Shown here piece after piece: positions 10,090 to 19,575 of a stretch of 64,000 nt of DNA (within the stretch, counting starts at the first letter, position 1; the number at the start of each line of letters is the position of its first letter). The stretch is taken from positions 124,001-188,000 of the forward strand of contig CAVPTO010000004.1 of assembly GCA_963708675.1 (NCBI GenBank). The letters run 5' to 3'. The DNA is from DATAXP01 sp963708675. Lineage in GTDB: Bacteria; Planctomycetota; Planctomycetia; Pirellulales; PNKZ01. The notes beneath the pieces were generated by a model. It was not told the DNA's origin and ran no database searches. It saw nothing but the letters and a program-made list of their open reading frames with translations. The position numbers and the translations under genes are program-made.

Positions 10090-11097
10090 TTATGCAGCTT
10101 TTACGGCGGCGAGACGGCGGATTTGGTCGTCGTAGATGATCGTTGTGCCGTCGTAGTCGAACTCGACGGGGTACTCGGGAAGTTCGAGGGCGTTGCGTAG
10201 CTGCTGTTGATGATTCTCGGGAACATAAAAAAGCAAGAAGCCGCTTCCGCCGGCGCCGAGCAGCTTGCCGCCGGTGGCGCCGCTGCGCATCGCGAGGTCG
10301 TAGTAGTGCTCGATGCGTTCGTTGCTGATGCCTTTGGTGAGTTCGCGCTTATACATCCAACCGGTGTGCATGATGTCGCCGAGCACGTCGAGCCTGCCCG
10401 ACCGCAGCGACGTGCGCAAGTCGTCGGCGAGACCCACCATCTTCTTCAGTCGCGTCGCAGTGCCGGGAGTGGCGGAGATGTCTTTGCGCTGTTGGGCGAG
10501 TAGTTCGCTCGCTGATCGCGTAGTGCCGAGATAGAACATGCGCAAGTTCTTCTGCAGCGCGCAAATGCGCGTCTCGCCGAGATTCAGCGGCTCGACTTGC
10601 ACGCTCTCGTCGCTTTGGAAGCGCAGATAGTTCATGCCCCCCATGGCAGCGGCGTATTGATCCTGCTTGCCGATTGGCTCGCGCAGGTGGTCGATCTCAA
10701 TCTCACATGCATACTCCGCAATGCGTGCGCGGTGCATGATGCGATTGGTATACGCGTTGCACAAATTCACAAGGCCGACCGTGAACGACGACGACGAGCC
10801 GAGCCCCGTGCCGGCCGGCACGTCGGCGCTCGAGTTGAAATCTACGCCCATGATGCCGTACAGGTCGAACACCTGGCGGATGATCTTGTGGCGAATGTCA
10901 TCGACGGAATCGACGAGTTCGCTTTCCGAATACTTCAGGAAGATCTTCTGATCCTGGAAGAACGGGTGCATCGCAAGATATACGTACTTGCGGATCGCGA
11001 CGCTGACGACGGCCCCGCCGTGCTCGCGATAGAACTCTTTCATGTCGCTGCCGCCGCCGGCAAAGCTGATACGCAATGGCGTGCGTGAGATGATCAT
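10090..11097 (-). CDS. hddA: GHMP kinase, D-glycero-D-manno-heptose 7-phosphate kinase-like
   Basis: The start is the ATG at 11097, inside an ATGA overlap with the preceding coding segment; the frame extends much further upstream but is not GHMP-like there. The 335-residue protein opens MIISRTPLRISFAGGGSDMK and has the GHMP phosphate loop PAGTGLGSSSSF and the C-terminal GGKLLGAGGSGFLLFY motif. Family knowledge: HddA phosphorylates heptose 7-phosphate at C1 in the GDP-heptose route. Operon neighbours (nucleotidyltransferase, GmhB, epimerase) support this role. A sedoheptulose-7-phosphate isomerase (GmhA) is not in the window and must be elsewhere. Confidence 0.82.
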   Translation of the reverse strand: MIISRTPLRISFAGGGSDMKEFYREHGGAVVSVAIRKYVYLAMHPFFQDQKIFLKYSESELVDSVDDIRHKIIRQVFDLYGIMGVDFNSSADVPAGTGLGSSSSFTVGLVNLCNAYTNRIMHRARIAEYACEIEIDHLREPIGKQDQYAAAMGGMNYLRFQSDESVQVEPLNLGETRICALQKNLRMFYLGTTRSASELLAQQRKDISATPGTATRLKKMVGLADDLRTSLRSGRLDVLGDIMHTGWMYKRELTKGISNERIEHYYDLAMRSGATGGKLLGAGGSGFLLFYVPENHQQQLRNALELPEYPVEFDYDGTTIIYDDQIRRLAAVKAA

Positions 11098-12299
11098 GCG
11101 GCTTCCTTGCTGCGGACGGACACGTCGCCGCGCGTGAGCAGTTCGACCACAGCGTTCCAGGCCGGCGTGCGACGAATGCCGATCGGACGAGCGCCAAGCC
11201 GCTGCGCGACGGCCGTCAACTCGCGGCGGTCGGTGACGATGCACGAGCCCGCGAGATCGATGTTCAACGACTCCGCGACGCGCATTCAGGGCGCATCGAC
11301 GTCGGTGGCCGAGTTCGTCGTGACGGTTGCATCGATCCAAGCATGTTCGCGGCCGAGCAACGTCTCGATCTGCGATTGCGCCACTCGCAAGGTTGATGGC
11401 TCTTGGTTCGTGTTCGACTTTACTGCGACCGCGACTGCGAGAAGTTCGCTGCGATTGATGGCGCGAATCGCCGGCGCTGCTTCATTGTTCAGCTCGATCG
11501 GCTCGCCTGGTCGTAACGCGCTCAGCGGGCGATGCAACAGGCCATCCATGTCGAGAAAGATCGCCTTGCGCGAATTCGATCGATTCAAGCGCGCGATGCG
11601 TCCGCTGCGGCAGGCGTGATCGATTTCGCCCAGGCGTTGCGGCGTGCCCATGTCCTTGATGAACTCGGCAGTGCGATAGGCGACGAGGCGATGGCCGGCG
11701 CTCGAGCAACGCGGGAAAGATGTCGCGGCCGAAGTCGTTGGCGGTGCCGAACGGAATGTGCTCGAAGATTTCGGGCGACAGGATGTACGCGCCGGCGTTG
11801 ACGAGGTTGCCGAGGCAAGCGCCTTCGGCATGTGGCTTAGCGTGCCAGGCGATCACCCCGTCGGCGTCATCGACTTCGAGCAGGTCGCTATCGAACGGAT
11901 GATCGTTGGGATGCGCGACCAGAGTGGCCATCGGACGTCGGCGCCGTCGAAGGCTCGGAGATAATCGAGGTCCAGGTCGAGCATCGCGTCGCCGTAGAAG
12001 ACGAGGAACCGATCGTCGAGCACATGCTTGAGCAACGCGACGCTTCCCGCGGTCCCCAACGGATACGGCTCGATAACGTGCGTGATCCGCATGCCCAATC
12101 GGCTGCCGTCGCCGAGATGATCGAATGTTTTCGCGGCCAGATGGCCCGACAACACGAACACTTCGTCGATGCCATAGCGACGCGCGACGAGCAACTGATG
12201 CTCGAGCACCGTGCGGCCCGCGACTTCGACCATCGGTTTAGGCACGTCGCCGCGGCCGAGGCGTGTCCCTTTCCCGCCGGCGATGATGACGAGTTTCAT
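11094..12299 (-). CDS. Heptose-1-phosphate nucleotidyltransferase fused to a HAD domain; two compensating frameshifts and an in-frame stop
   Basis: From the ATG at 12299 the product begins MKLVIIAGGKGTRLGRGDVP, a nucleotidyltransferase signature. A one-base loss near 11935 and a one-base gain near 11697 move the frame out and back. Between them lies clear family sequence (ATLVAHPNDHPFDSDLLEVD ... FGRDIFPALLER). After the second shift come EFIKDMGTPQRLGEID and a HAD domain (KAIFLDMDGLLHRPL). A TGA at 11286-11288 is immediately followed by ATG, and HAD-like sequence resumes in the same frame (RVAESLNIDLAGSCIVTD). This HAD half lacks the Cys/His zinc loop and has VTD for VGD, so it is probably not an active phosphatase. 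HddC-like guanylyl/adenylyl transfer to heptose 1-phosphate is likely. Confidence 0.7.
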
Positions 12300-12333
12300 G
12301 GTTGCCCCGCTTTCATGGCTGCAATACTTTCAT
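12296..12333 (-). other. Tandem mini-ORF relay between epimerase and nucleotidyltransferase genes
   Basis: Three imperfect copies of CAGCCATGAAA sit in a row. The epimerase stop (TGA, 12330-12332) overlaps an ATG (12333) that encodes MKVLQP and ends at 12313. That stop overlaps the ATG at 12316 encoding MKAGQP, which ends at 12296. That stop overlaps the true start at 12299. Three successive ATGA overlaps could pass terminating ribosomes to the next gene; alternatively they are a slipped duplication of one junction. Confidence 0.6.
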
Positions 12334-13271
12334 GGCTGCCCCTCCAGAATCGCGCGGACCGCGGTGCGGACGGCTTCGTCGGAGTCTCGGCGGGCGTGCC
12401 AGCCCAGGGCGTGCAGCTTGTCGAGGCGATAGCGCACCTGCGGCACGTCGCCGACCCAACCGCGGCTGCCGCCTGTGTATTCGATGCGTGGCGTGATCCG
12501 CATCATCTCGACGACCGTCTCGGCGATCCGCTCGACGTTCGTTCGCGTGGTGACGCCAACGTTGAACAGATTCACGGATGCGGTTGCATTGCGCCAAATG
12601 TAAACGAGCGCCTCGACCAGATCCTTCACGTAAAGATAGGGCTTCGCTTGTCGGCCATCACCGAGCACACGCAATCGACTGGGGTCTTGTTTGAGTCGCT
12701 CGATGAAATCGTAAATCACGCCGTGCGTCGCGCGTTCGCCAACGACGTTCGGAAAGCGAGCGATCCAGGCGCGCATGCCGTAGTTCGCCGCGAAGCTGGA
12801 AATGAACGCTTCGCCGGCAAGCTTTGCGGCGCCGTAATGCGAAACTGGCAGCAGAGGCCCGAAGTCTTCGTCGAGCTCGACATTGGTGTCGCCGTACACG
12901 GCCGAAGTCGATGCGAAGACGATCTCGCGCACGCCGGTGTTGCGCATCGCTTCGAGCACGCTGTAGGTGGTCGCGAGTGTGTTGTGAAAGTCGACGTTTG
13001 GATCGTCGTGGCTGCGCGCGATGTCGGAGTTCGCCGCGAGGTGGAACACGCACTGGCATCGCTTCTCGGCCAACAGTGCGCGAAGCGTTTGCGAATTGGC
13101 GGCATCGAAGACACGCAACTCGAAGCGCGGATCGCCGGCGAGATGCGCGAGGTTCTCGCGCCGGCCAAGCGACAAGTTATCGACGGCCGTTACATGATGC
13201 CCCGCATCGAGCAACGTGTCGGCCACGTGACTGCCAATGAAACCGGCTCCGCCGGTGATGACGACATGCAT
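12330..13271 (-). CDS. NAD-dependent sugar epimerase/dehydratase (extended SDR)
   Basis: I start at the ATG at 13271 because the Rossmann motif follows at once (MHVVITGGAGFIGSHVADTL); the open frame upstream is not family-like. The 313-residue protein has the catalytic Ser/Tyr/Lys set (STSAVYG, then SHYGAAKLAGE with YxxxK) and the substrate-domain segment RFPNVVGERATHGVIYDFI. It belongs to the UDP-glucose 4-epimerase/GDP-sugar dehydratase superfamily. Being the first gene of an operon with heptose kinase, nucleotidyltransferase and GmhB genes, it probably modifies the nucleotide-heptose (6-epimerisation or a related step), but specificity cannot be read from sequence. Confidence 0.85.
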   Translation of the reverse strand: MHVVITGGAGFIGSHVADTLLDAGHHVTAVDNLSLGRRENLAHLAGDPRFELRVFDAANSQTLRALLAEKRCQCVFHLAANSDIARSHDDPNVDFHNTLATTYSVLEAMRNTGVREIVFASTSAVYGDTNVELDEDFGPLLPVSHYGAAKLAGEAFISSFAANYGMRAWIARFPNVVGERATHGVIYDFIERLKQDPSRLRVLGDGRQAKPYLYVKDLVEALVYIWRNATASVNLFNVGVTTRTNVERIAETVVEMMRITPRIEYTGGSRGWVGDVPQVRYRLDKLHALGWHARRDSDEAVRTAVRAILEGQP

Positions 13272-13707
13272 GATGATTGAACGCCATGGCCGTTTAGCCA
13301 CGACGCGGAGCGAAGACTCGCCGCGCGTTGTGGTCAAACATCGAATTAGGGGCGTCGACGATCCATGCGTCGCCCCAAGGAGGCGGGATGGTAGCGGCGT
13401 CGCCGAACCCAAACAAGGCCACCACTCTCGCGTCGATCGCGGAGAGCGGGCTTGAGAAATTCCGCGAAGCATGCTGCCCTCGCTTCCACCGGTAGGGTTT
13501 GCCTCGAAACCGCCGTTTCTTACGCGGATTTAATGCGTTTTGACCGTCCTAACCCGCCAGCAGGATTGATGCTTACGTAGAAAAAGCCAAGATGAACTGC
13601 AACCAGTCCTTGCGGCAGCTCGGCGATGCTGTCACAAGTCGCGCGGCTGGCCCCGCGGCAATCGAACCAATCTCGTTCGGAATCTCTTTTCGATTTGGGG
13701 GTGTTTC
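13272..13707. other. Divergent intergenic region, no gene seen
   Basis: The 436 bp separate the heptose operon (minus) from the Gly-rich TPR gene (plus) and should carry both promoters. GGGGG at about 13697-13701 is the likely ribosome-binding site of the plus-strand gene. Bases 13290-13316 hold a variant of the GTTTAGCC...GCG repeat motif seen elsewhere. No RNA gene or conserved frame is recognised. Confidence 0.5.
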
Positions 13708-15018
13708 ATGACGGCGCGAACAGGACTGCAACTCGGCGCGATCGCGACTGCGATCACTTTGGCGGTGGCTCAAATGGCCAACGCTCACGGCGGTGGCGGA
13801 GGCGGCGGTGGTGGTGGGCACGGCGGCGGAGGAGGCGGAGGCCACGGCGGTGGTGGGCATGGCGGCGGTCATTCGTTCGGCGGCGGACATTCCTATGGCG
13901 GCGGACGCTCGTTCAGCGGCGGCGGCCACACGATGTCGCCTGGCCGGTCGTTCAGCGGCAGCAGTCCAAGCATGGGTCATAGCCCGACGGCTGGATCGAC
14001 CCCCCGCAGCGCGACTCCCAACAGCAGCAGCTTCATGTCGCGCCACGGCGGCACGGGCACAACCGGTTCGGGCACTCAGCATCAGGCTTTTCATAGCGGC
14101 ACCGCCGGTACGATGGGCGGAAGCAACGGCATGCATAGCGGCATGAACCACGGCGGCATGAACGGCCAAGGCATGCATCATCATCCGTACAACAACGGTG
14201 GCCGGTCGTACTTCTACGGCTATGGCTCGCCGTTCGGGTTCTGGGGTTATCCCGGCTACGGCTTCTATGGCTTTGGCTATCCGTGGTTCTGGTACGGATT
14301 GGGTGGCTACGGGTACGGCTATGGTCGTGGATATGGCTATGGCAACAACGGCTACTATCAGCCGGTGAATCAGTTCGCCGTGGCTCAGCAAGGTCAGCAG
14401 ATGCCACAGGCTGGCGGTGGCGATGCTACCGAATTCGCCTCGGCTGGTGAAGCGGCGTTTAAGGCCGGCGACTATCAGATGGCCGTGAAGGAATGGCGTC
14501 ACGCGTTGGTCGAAGCTCCGAACAACGGCGCTCTCGTGCTGTTGTTGGCTCAAGGCTTGTTCGCCACCGGCCAATACGACGAGGCGGCCGGCGCCGTGCA
14601 GCATGCGATTCAAACCCTGCCGCAAGACAAGTGGGGATTGGTCGTTGCCAACTACACCGAGCTATACAAGAGCAACACCGACTTCACCAATCAGTTGCGT
14701 GCTCTGGAAACAGCGGTCGAGAAGCAAAGCACGCCGGCCAACGAGTTCTTGCTCGGCTACCAGTACGGCTACCTCGGCTATGCGAAGCAGGCGGTTCGCG
14801 AACTCGACAAGGGTTTGAAACTCGCTCCGAAGGACGACATCGCCCGCAAGTTGCGAGCGGTGTTCGCCGCGAAGTTGCCGGCCGATCAAGTTCCCGAAGA
14901 ACCCGCAGCCGCTTCGAACGAACCCGAGCCAACGACGCAAGCCGTGGCTCCCGAAGCCGCAGCGCCCGAGGCCACCGGGCCAGCGCTAACGGCCGCCGAG
15001 CCTAACACGCTGCCGTAG
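13708..15018 (+). CDS. Secreted Gly/His/Tyr-rich protein with C-terminal TPR domain
   Basis: The 436-residue product has a signal peptide (MTARTGLQLGAIATAITLAV, cleavage after ANA near residue 26). A long low-complexity region (27-230) is Gly/His-rich at first, then Gly/Tyr/Phe-rich (YGYGYGRGYGYGNNGYYQP). A tetratricopeptide-type domain follows at about 245-380 (AAFKAGDYQMAVKEWRHALV, AQGLFATGQYDEAAGAVQHA, GYLGYAKQAVRELDKGLKLA), then a Pro/Ala/Glu tail. Such proteins are common exported products in planctomycetes. The sticky N-terminal region and TPR module suggest envelope or matrix assembly, but no function is established. No frameshift is seen. Confidence 0.8.
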   Translation: MTARTGLQLGAIATAITLAVAQMANAHGGGGGGGGGGHGGGGGGGHGGGGHGGGHSFGGGHSYGGGRSFSGGGHTMSPGRSFSGSSPSMGHSPTAGSTPRSATPNSSSFMSRHGGTGTTGSGTQHQAFHSGTAGTMGGSNGMHSGMNHGGMNGQGMHHHPYNNGGRSYFYGYGSPFGFWGYPGYGFYGFGYPWFWYGLGGYGYGYGRGYGYGNNGYYQPVNQFAVAQQGQQMPQAGGGDATEFASAGEAAFKAGDYQMAVKEWRHALVEAPNNGALVLLLAQGLFATGQYDEAAGAVQHAIQTLPQDKWGLVVANYTELYKSNTDFTNQLRALETAVEKQSTPANEFLLGYQYGYLGYAKQAVRELDKGLKLAPKDDIARKLRAVFAAKLPADQVPEEPAAASNEPEPTTQAVAPEAAAPEATGPALTAAEPNTLP

Positions 15019-15039
15019 TTTTCAGGGCAAAGAGTTTTT

Positions 15040-15131
15040 AACCGCGGAGGACGCAGAGAGCGCGGAGACGGACGAGAGATAACTTCTCTCCTCTTTTCTT
15101 TGCGGCCTCTGCGAACTCCGCGGTTCATTTT
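15040..15131. terminator. Long inverted repeat, possible bidirectional terminator
   Basis: AACCGCGGAGGACGCAGAG at about 15040 pairs imperfectly with CTCTGCGAACTCCGCGGTT ending near 15125. A T-run follows on the plus strand (CATTTTTTG), and the complement also gives a T-run on the minus strand (AGTTTTTAA). It lies between the convergent Gly-rich TPR and SDR genes. The arm sequence is a frequent dispersed repeat, so the terminator role is an inference. Confidence 0.45.
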
Positions 15132-15137
15132 TTGCGC

Positions 15138-15919
15138 TTACTTCTTTCGCACAGGTTCCGTCAATTTCCGCCCGATGAACGTCGCCCACGATCGCGGGAC
15201 CGTCCGAGAGCTAACGGCCAGCAGCCAGTTGAAGAAGCCGGGAATCACGATGTGCTTGCCGCGTAGACATGCGTGGTACGCGACGCGGGCAACATAGTCC
15301 GAGCTCGTCGTGCCGCGATGGAATAAGCCTGAGTGTTCTGAACCCGTGGCGGCCGCGAACTCGGTCGACGTCGGCCCTGGGCAAAGCGTCGTCACCGTCA
15401 CACCGCTGCCGCGCAGCTCCTCGGCCAGTGAATCACCGAAGCTGAGCAGATACGCCTTCGTCGCCGAGTAGACCGACAGATATGGGATGCCGCTGAACGC
15501 CGCCGTCGACGCGACGAGCAGAATGCGTCCTTGTTTTCGCGCGACCATTCCCGGCAAAATTCGGTGTACGAGTTCCGTCACTGACCGCACGTTCAAGTCG
15601 ATCGTCTGCCGATCCGCCGGCCAATCGTGTTCGACGAAGAGGCCGAACCCGGCCGTTCCCGCGTTGCACACCAATACGTCGATCGCGATCGACTGCCTCT
15701 GCAACTCGTCGCACAGTTCACTCACCGCTTCGGCACGCGTGAGGTCTTTGGCGATGACGTGTATCCGCCCAGCCGACGACTTGCCAAGCGACGCCGCGAC
15801 TTCCGCCAAGCGATCCGCCCGTCTTGCCACGAGCACGAGGTTATAGCCATCGGCGCAAACAGCTTGGCCAACTCCAGGCCAATACCGCTCGACGCTCCCG
15901 TAATCAGCGCGGTCGCCAT
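15138..15919 (-). CDS. Short-chain dehydrogenase/reductase, frameshifted near its start
   Basis: From the ATG at 15919 the product begins MATALITGASSGIGLELAKL with the NAD(P) motif TGxxxGIG. A one-base loss near 15865 shifts the frame; the continuation in the other frame reads DGYNLVLVARRADRLAEVAA. It then has NAG (CNAGTAGFG), the catalytic Ser (VASTAAFSG) and YxxxK (YSATKAYLL). The reconstructed length (about 260 residues) is normal for classical SDRs of the DltE-like group. The C-terminus ends in basic residues after a hydrophobic stretch (FFNWLLAVSSRTVPRSW). The substrate is unknown. The gene stands alone, bounded by a terminator-like repeat and an R3 palindrome. Confidence 0.75.
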
Positions 15920-15943
15920 TCAGTTCAACCCTCGGTACACAAA

Positions 15944-16027
15944 CGCTCGGCGCGGGTCTCTGACCCCGCCGCTCGGCCGACCGAAGGTCTCCCCAATGTC
16001 GGCGGGGTCAGAGACCCGCGCCGAGCG
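15944..16027. repeat. Palindromic repeat R3, complete copy
   Basis: A perfect 28-bp inverted repeat (15944-15971 with 16000-16027; core GCGCGGGTCTCTGACCCCG) encloses a spacer that includes GACCGAAGGTCTCC. Full or near-full copies occur at 31724-31809 and 35411-35499. Half copies occur at 17944-17973, 19931-19980 and 63411-63444. All are intergenic. Confidence 0.9.
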
Positions 16028-16056
16028 CCGCGTGTGCTGCGCTTACAATAACCAGA

Positions 16057-17529
16057 CTACGTCAGGCTCACTGTCACGGTCTTCGATTCGGTGTACGCGT
16101 CGAGCCCCTTCTCGCCAAGCTCGCGGCCCATGCCCGACATCTTGTAACCACCGAACGGCGCGCCGGCGTCGAACACGTCGTAGCAGTTGATCCACACCGT
16201 GCCCGCCTTGATCTTCGCGGCCATGCGGTGGGCCTTGGCGATGTCGCGCGTCCACACGGCAGCGGCCAGGCCGTAGTTCGTCTTGTTCGCGCGGGCGGCG
16301 ACTTCGTCGACATCCTTGAAGCGAAGCACCGACAACACCGGTCCAAAAATCTCTTCGCGAGCGATCGTCATATCGTCGGTCACGTCGGCGAATAGAGTCG
16401 GCTCGATGAAGTAGCCGCGATCGCCCCAGCGCTTGCCGCCGGTGATGCGCTTCGCCCCTTCGCTCGTGCCTTGGTCGATGTAACCCATGATCTTGTCGAA
16501 CTGGGCCTGATCCACCTGCGGCCCCTGCTCGGTTTCGGGATCGAGGCCGGGCCCCATCTTTCGCTTCGAATTCATGCCCGCCAGCTTGTCAACGAACTTG
16601 TCGTAAATCTTGTCCTCGACAAACAATCGGCTGCCGGCACAGCAGCACTGCCCTTGGTTGAAGTACAGGCCGAAGTGCGAACCCGCCACGGCCGCGTCGA
16701 GATCGGCATCGGCGAACACGATGTTCGGGCTCTTGCCGCCCAACTCGAACGTGAGTCGCTTCAGCGTTTTGGCCGCATCGCGCATGATGATGTGCGCGAC
16801 TTCGGTGCTGCCGGTGAAGGCGATCTTGTCGACGTCGGGATGATTCACCAGCGCGCTGCCAGCCGTCGGCCCGTAGCCGGGAACGACATTGATCACGCCA
16901 TCCGGAATGCCGGCCTTTTGCGCCAGCCGCGCCATGCGCAGACACGTGAGCGGCGTCTGCTCGGCGGGCTTCATGACGATCGTGCAGCCAGTGGCGAGCG
17001 CCGGGCCCCACTTCCACGCGACCATCAACATCGGGAAGTTCCACGGAATGATCTGCCCGACGACGCCGACCGGTTCGCGACGCGTGTAGGTGAAATATTG
17101 GCCGCGGACGGGGATCGTTTGTCCGTGAATCTTGTCGGCATAGCCGGCGTAATAACGCAACGCGTCGATCGTCAACGGAAGGTCGGCGTTGCGGCTGTCG
17201 CGAATCGGCTTGCCATTGTCCAGCGACTCCAGTGCCGCCAGCTCGTCGATGTCCTCTTCGATTAAGTCGGCAAGCTTGTTCATTAGCCGGCCACGGTCGC
17301 GGGCATCCATGCGGCTCCACTCGCTGTCCTCGAACGTGTCGCGAGCCGCCTTCACCGCGCGATCGATGTCGGCCTTGTCCCCTTCAGCCACCTGGGCGAT
17401 GACTTCTTCGGTCGCCGGGTTCATGGTCTCGAACGTCTTGCCGCTGACGCTCGGCCCCCATTTGCCGTCGATAAAACATTCGGTCTGACGGATCTTCGGT
17501 TCACGGATGGACTTGGTGGCGGTGGCCAT
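16057..17529 (-). CDS. Aldehyde dehydrogenase
   Basis: The start at 17529 (MATATKSIREPKIRQTECFI) follows GAGAGGTG; the frame extends to 17592 without better support. The 490-residue protein shows the full ALDH signature: NAD-binding PWNFPMLMVAWKWGPALA, FTGSTEVAH, general-base Glu in FELGGKSPNIVF, the catalytic Cys in FNQGQCCCAGSR and EEIFGPV near the C-terminus. It oxidises an aldehyde to the acid with NAD(P). The sequence is closest in style to the retinal/betaine-aldehyde class 1/2 enzymes, but substrate is not determined. It has no operon partners: R3 lies downstream and a gene-free region upstream. Confidence 0.92.
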   Translation of the reverse strand: MATATKSIREPKIRQTECFIDGKWGPSVSGKTFETMNPATEEVIAQVAEGDKADIDRAVKAARDTFEDSEWSRMDARDRGRLMNKLADLIEEDIDELAALESLDNGKPIRDSRNADLPLTIDALRYYAGYADKIHGQTIPVRGQYFTYTRREPVGVVGQIIPWNFPMLMVAWKWGPALATGCTIVMKPAEQTPLTCLRMARLAQKAGIPDGVINVVPGYGPTAGSALVNHPDVDKIAFTGSTEVAHIIMRDAAKTLKRLTFELGGKSPNIVFADADLDAAVAGSHFGLYFNQGQCCCAGSRLFVEDKIYDKFVDKLAGMNSKRKMGPGLDPETEQGPQVDQAQFDKIMGYIDQGTSEGAKRITGGKRWGDRGYFIEPTLFADVTDDMTIAREEIFGPVLSVLRFKDVDEVAARANKTNYGLAAAVWTRDIAKAHRMAAKIKAGTVWINCYDVFDAGAPFGGYKMSGMGRELGEKGLDAYTESKTVTVSLT

Positions 17530-18564
17530 GCGGCACCTCTCGATGGGGGGCGTGGGCGAAACGTTGAATCGACGAGAATGGTCGGTATACAAATTGTACC
17601 GACCTGCACCACCTTTGGCGATGATTTCACCCCGTTTAGCCGGTCAATCGCCATCGGCTTCACCAAACGCTTGCCTCTTCGCGGCGTCTCATGCCGTGAT
17701 TGCCGAACCGGTCTACTGCCGCGAACCCACCAAGCGCGCAGCGCGGCACATCGCCGCGCCGCCGCTCGACGGTTCAAACTTTGAAGCACCGGGGCTGAGT
17801 GCAGCCGAGGCGTTCTTGCTTACATGACACTCACCGCCGCGGTGTCAGCGCGACGGCAAGCAACCTCGGCTGCTTCGATTGCGGATTTGGGATTTCGGAT
17901 TGCGGATTGAACAGAAGCGGGTTCGGTGGTCCTTGCCGCCGAATCGCGCTCGGCGCGGGTCTCTGACCCCGCCGCTGCCGCCACCTTCCATCTTCCATCC
18001 GCAACCACCTCCGCCCCTCGGGCTTCGGGGACGCTGGGTGGCGAACCGGGACTCGGCCGAGACACTTGGCGCCGTCGAGCATCCACGGAGCGGCGATTCG
18101 TGATTTCTCAGCCTGTGACATGGAATCGAACATGGTCATGTCGCCCGATCTCGCGTTCACCTTGTCGATGACGGCTGGCCGGTCACGCCTGGACGCGAAG
18201 CACTGTGGAATAACAACTGACGCGTGCCGCACTGAGGGACGTCGCGACGGTCCCCCCTTTCGACATTCGTCATTCGGCATTCGACATTGAGCTTCGGGAG
18301 CGGTTATCGAGACTAGCGGCACGTTCCTTATCACCATGCACCTGCCGCCTTATTCGCGTGTCGAGCAAGCGCTCCAGCCTCAAGAACCAGGCTCCCGACA
18401 CCCGCCTTCATCTCGACGACTCTAACCTGTCACTTCTAACCGCTCACGACCCTCATCGCTGACGAACATTGAAGCGAGATCGCGAGGAAAAGTCGAGCAA
18501 GGAAATAGGCCAGCAGGTGAGTCGGTCGAATCGTGGCGCAACGCCAACCGAGCTCCGTTGCCGT
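17530..18564. other. Gene-free kilobase with repeat debris
   Basis: No frame here has a plausible start and protein-like composition. It contains a half R3 palindrome (17944-17973), an AT-rich reiteration of GCGGATTTGGGATTTCGGAT (about 17879-17910) and a CATTCGTCATTCGGCATTCG array near 18262-18286. These are intergenic repeats, not coding. Confidence 0.65.
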
Positions 18565-19431
18565 TCAACTCCCGACAAGAACGTCAGTGGGTGTTTCGAA
18601 TTGTCGAAAGAACTGTTCATCGACTTCGAAACTAGGAATTGGCCGTAATCCAAGTTCCAAATCTGCCAGCAACTTCACGAGATCATGGCCGTCGACCAAT
18701 TCAATTGGCTGAGCACCATCACGGGACGCTTCGGTTTCCGCTTGCGCTGTGAAATGCCCGGTGGTAATTATAATGCCTTTTTCTGCGCGTCCGGCCATGG
18801 CGCCACGAAAGTCGCGAACGAAACTTGGCGATACAGCATCTCTGTAACGTTTGCACTGGAATAGAACGCGAAAACTCACGAAGGAATTTATTTTTAGAAT
18901 TCCTTGTCCATCGATACCACCATCGCCGCTTCGGCCCGTCACATTGACTTCTTCAAAACCACTTTCTCGCAGGATCCGCTGACAAAGTGCCTCAAATCCC
19001 TTTGGGGGCAAGGAGCGGACAATGCGTAGAGTGTCATCGACGTAGTTGACAGCGGATATAACCTCCTCGACACTTTCCTTTGCGGAGCGAGTGACTTCTC
19101 GATCGACATCGCGAATTATTTCTGTTGCCTGGGCGACATCGATATCTTTTGTTCGTCCGATGTCAGTTAGCGACCAAACACCTCGTTTCGAAGCATCTAG
19201 ATAACCAGTCCGCACGAGGTAAAATCGCGCCCAATCAACATCATTCCCGAATTTCGATTCGCCTCCTTTGTGAACAGCATTTACGTAGTCTTCGGGAAGT
19301 GCCTTATTCCGAAGAATCCACTCTTTAACTTCTGCCGGTCGACCAGAGCCGCCCAAGTCTCGAAGGGCATCCAAGACTGGTTGAAAGAAGTCTGCAAATC
19401 GAGCTTTGGTAATCGCTTTTTTCGGTCGCAT
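18565..19431 (-). CDS. mrr: Mrr-type type IV restriction endonuclease
   Basis: The 288-residue product has an N-terminal winged-helix Mrr_N domain (about 8-95, PVLDALRDLGGSGRPAEVKE) and a C-terminal Mrr_cat PD-(D/E)xK nuclease domain. The catalytic motif is visible: FEALCQRILRESGFEEV, then VTGRSGDGGIDG with D174, then FQCKRY with Q192-K194. Mrr enzymes cut methylated DNA, acting as defence against modified foreign DNA. The length is near that of the E. coli enzyme. Codon use appears less GC-biased than neighbours, compatible with horizontal transfer. No methyltransferase or specificity subunit is nearby, consistent with a stand-alone type IV system. Confidence 0.85.
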   Translation of the reverse strand: MRPKKAITKARFADFFQPVLDALRDLGGSGRPAEVKEWILRNKALPEDYVNAVHKGGESKFGNDVDWARFYLVRTGYLDASKRGVWSLTDIGRTKDIDVAQATEIIRDVDREVTRSAKESVEEVISAVNYVDDTLRIVRSLPPKGFEALCQRILRESGFEEVNVTGRSGDGGIDGQGILKINSFVSFRVLFQCKRYRDAVSPSFVRDFRGAMAGRAEKGIIITTGHFTAQAETEASRDGAQPIELVDGHDLVKLLADLELGLRPIPSFEVDEQFFRQFETPTDVLVGS

Positions 19432-19575
19432 TTTCCCGCGTGGTGGGGTTTCTGTTTAGAACGACTTATCTTCCACTTCGATGCTAAAGTATCCCGAAGT
19501 TGACGCGACTGTTCCAGATCCATGCGCAGGAATTGGTGCGCGACGCGGAGTTCTCGGGATAGGGCCGCCCCCGCA

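Noticed and set aside
17831..18337. A 168-codon minus-strand frame in the gene-free kilobase.
   Set aside because: It translates repeat tracts (R3 half copy, CATTCG array, ATTTGGGATTTC reiterations) and lacks a start signal or protein-like composition.
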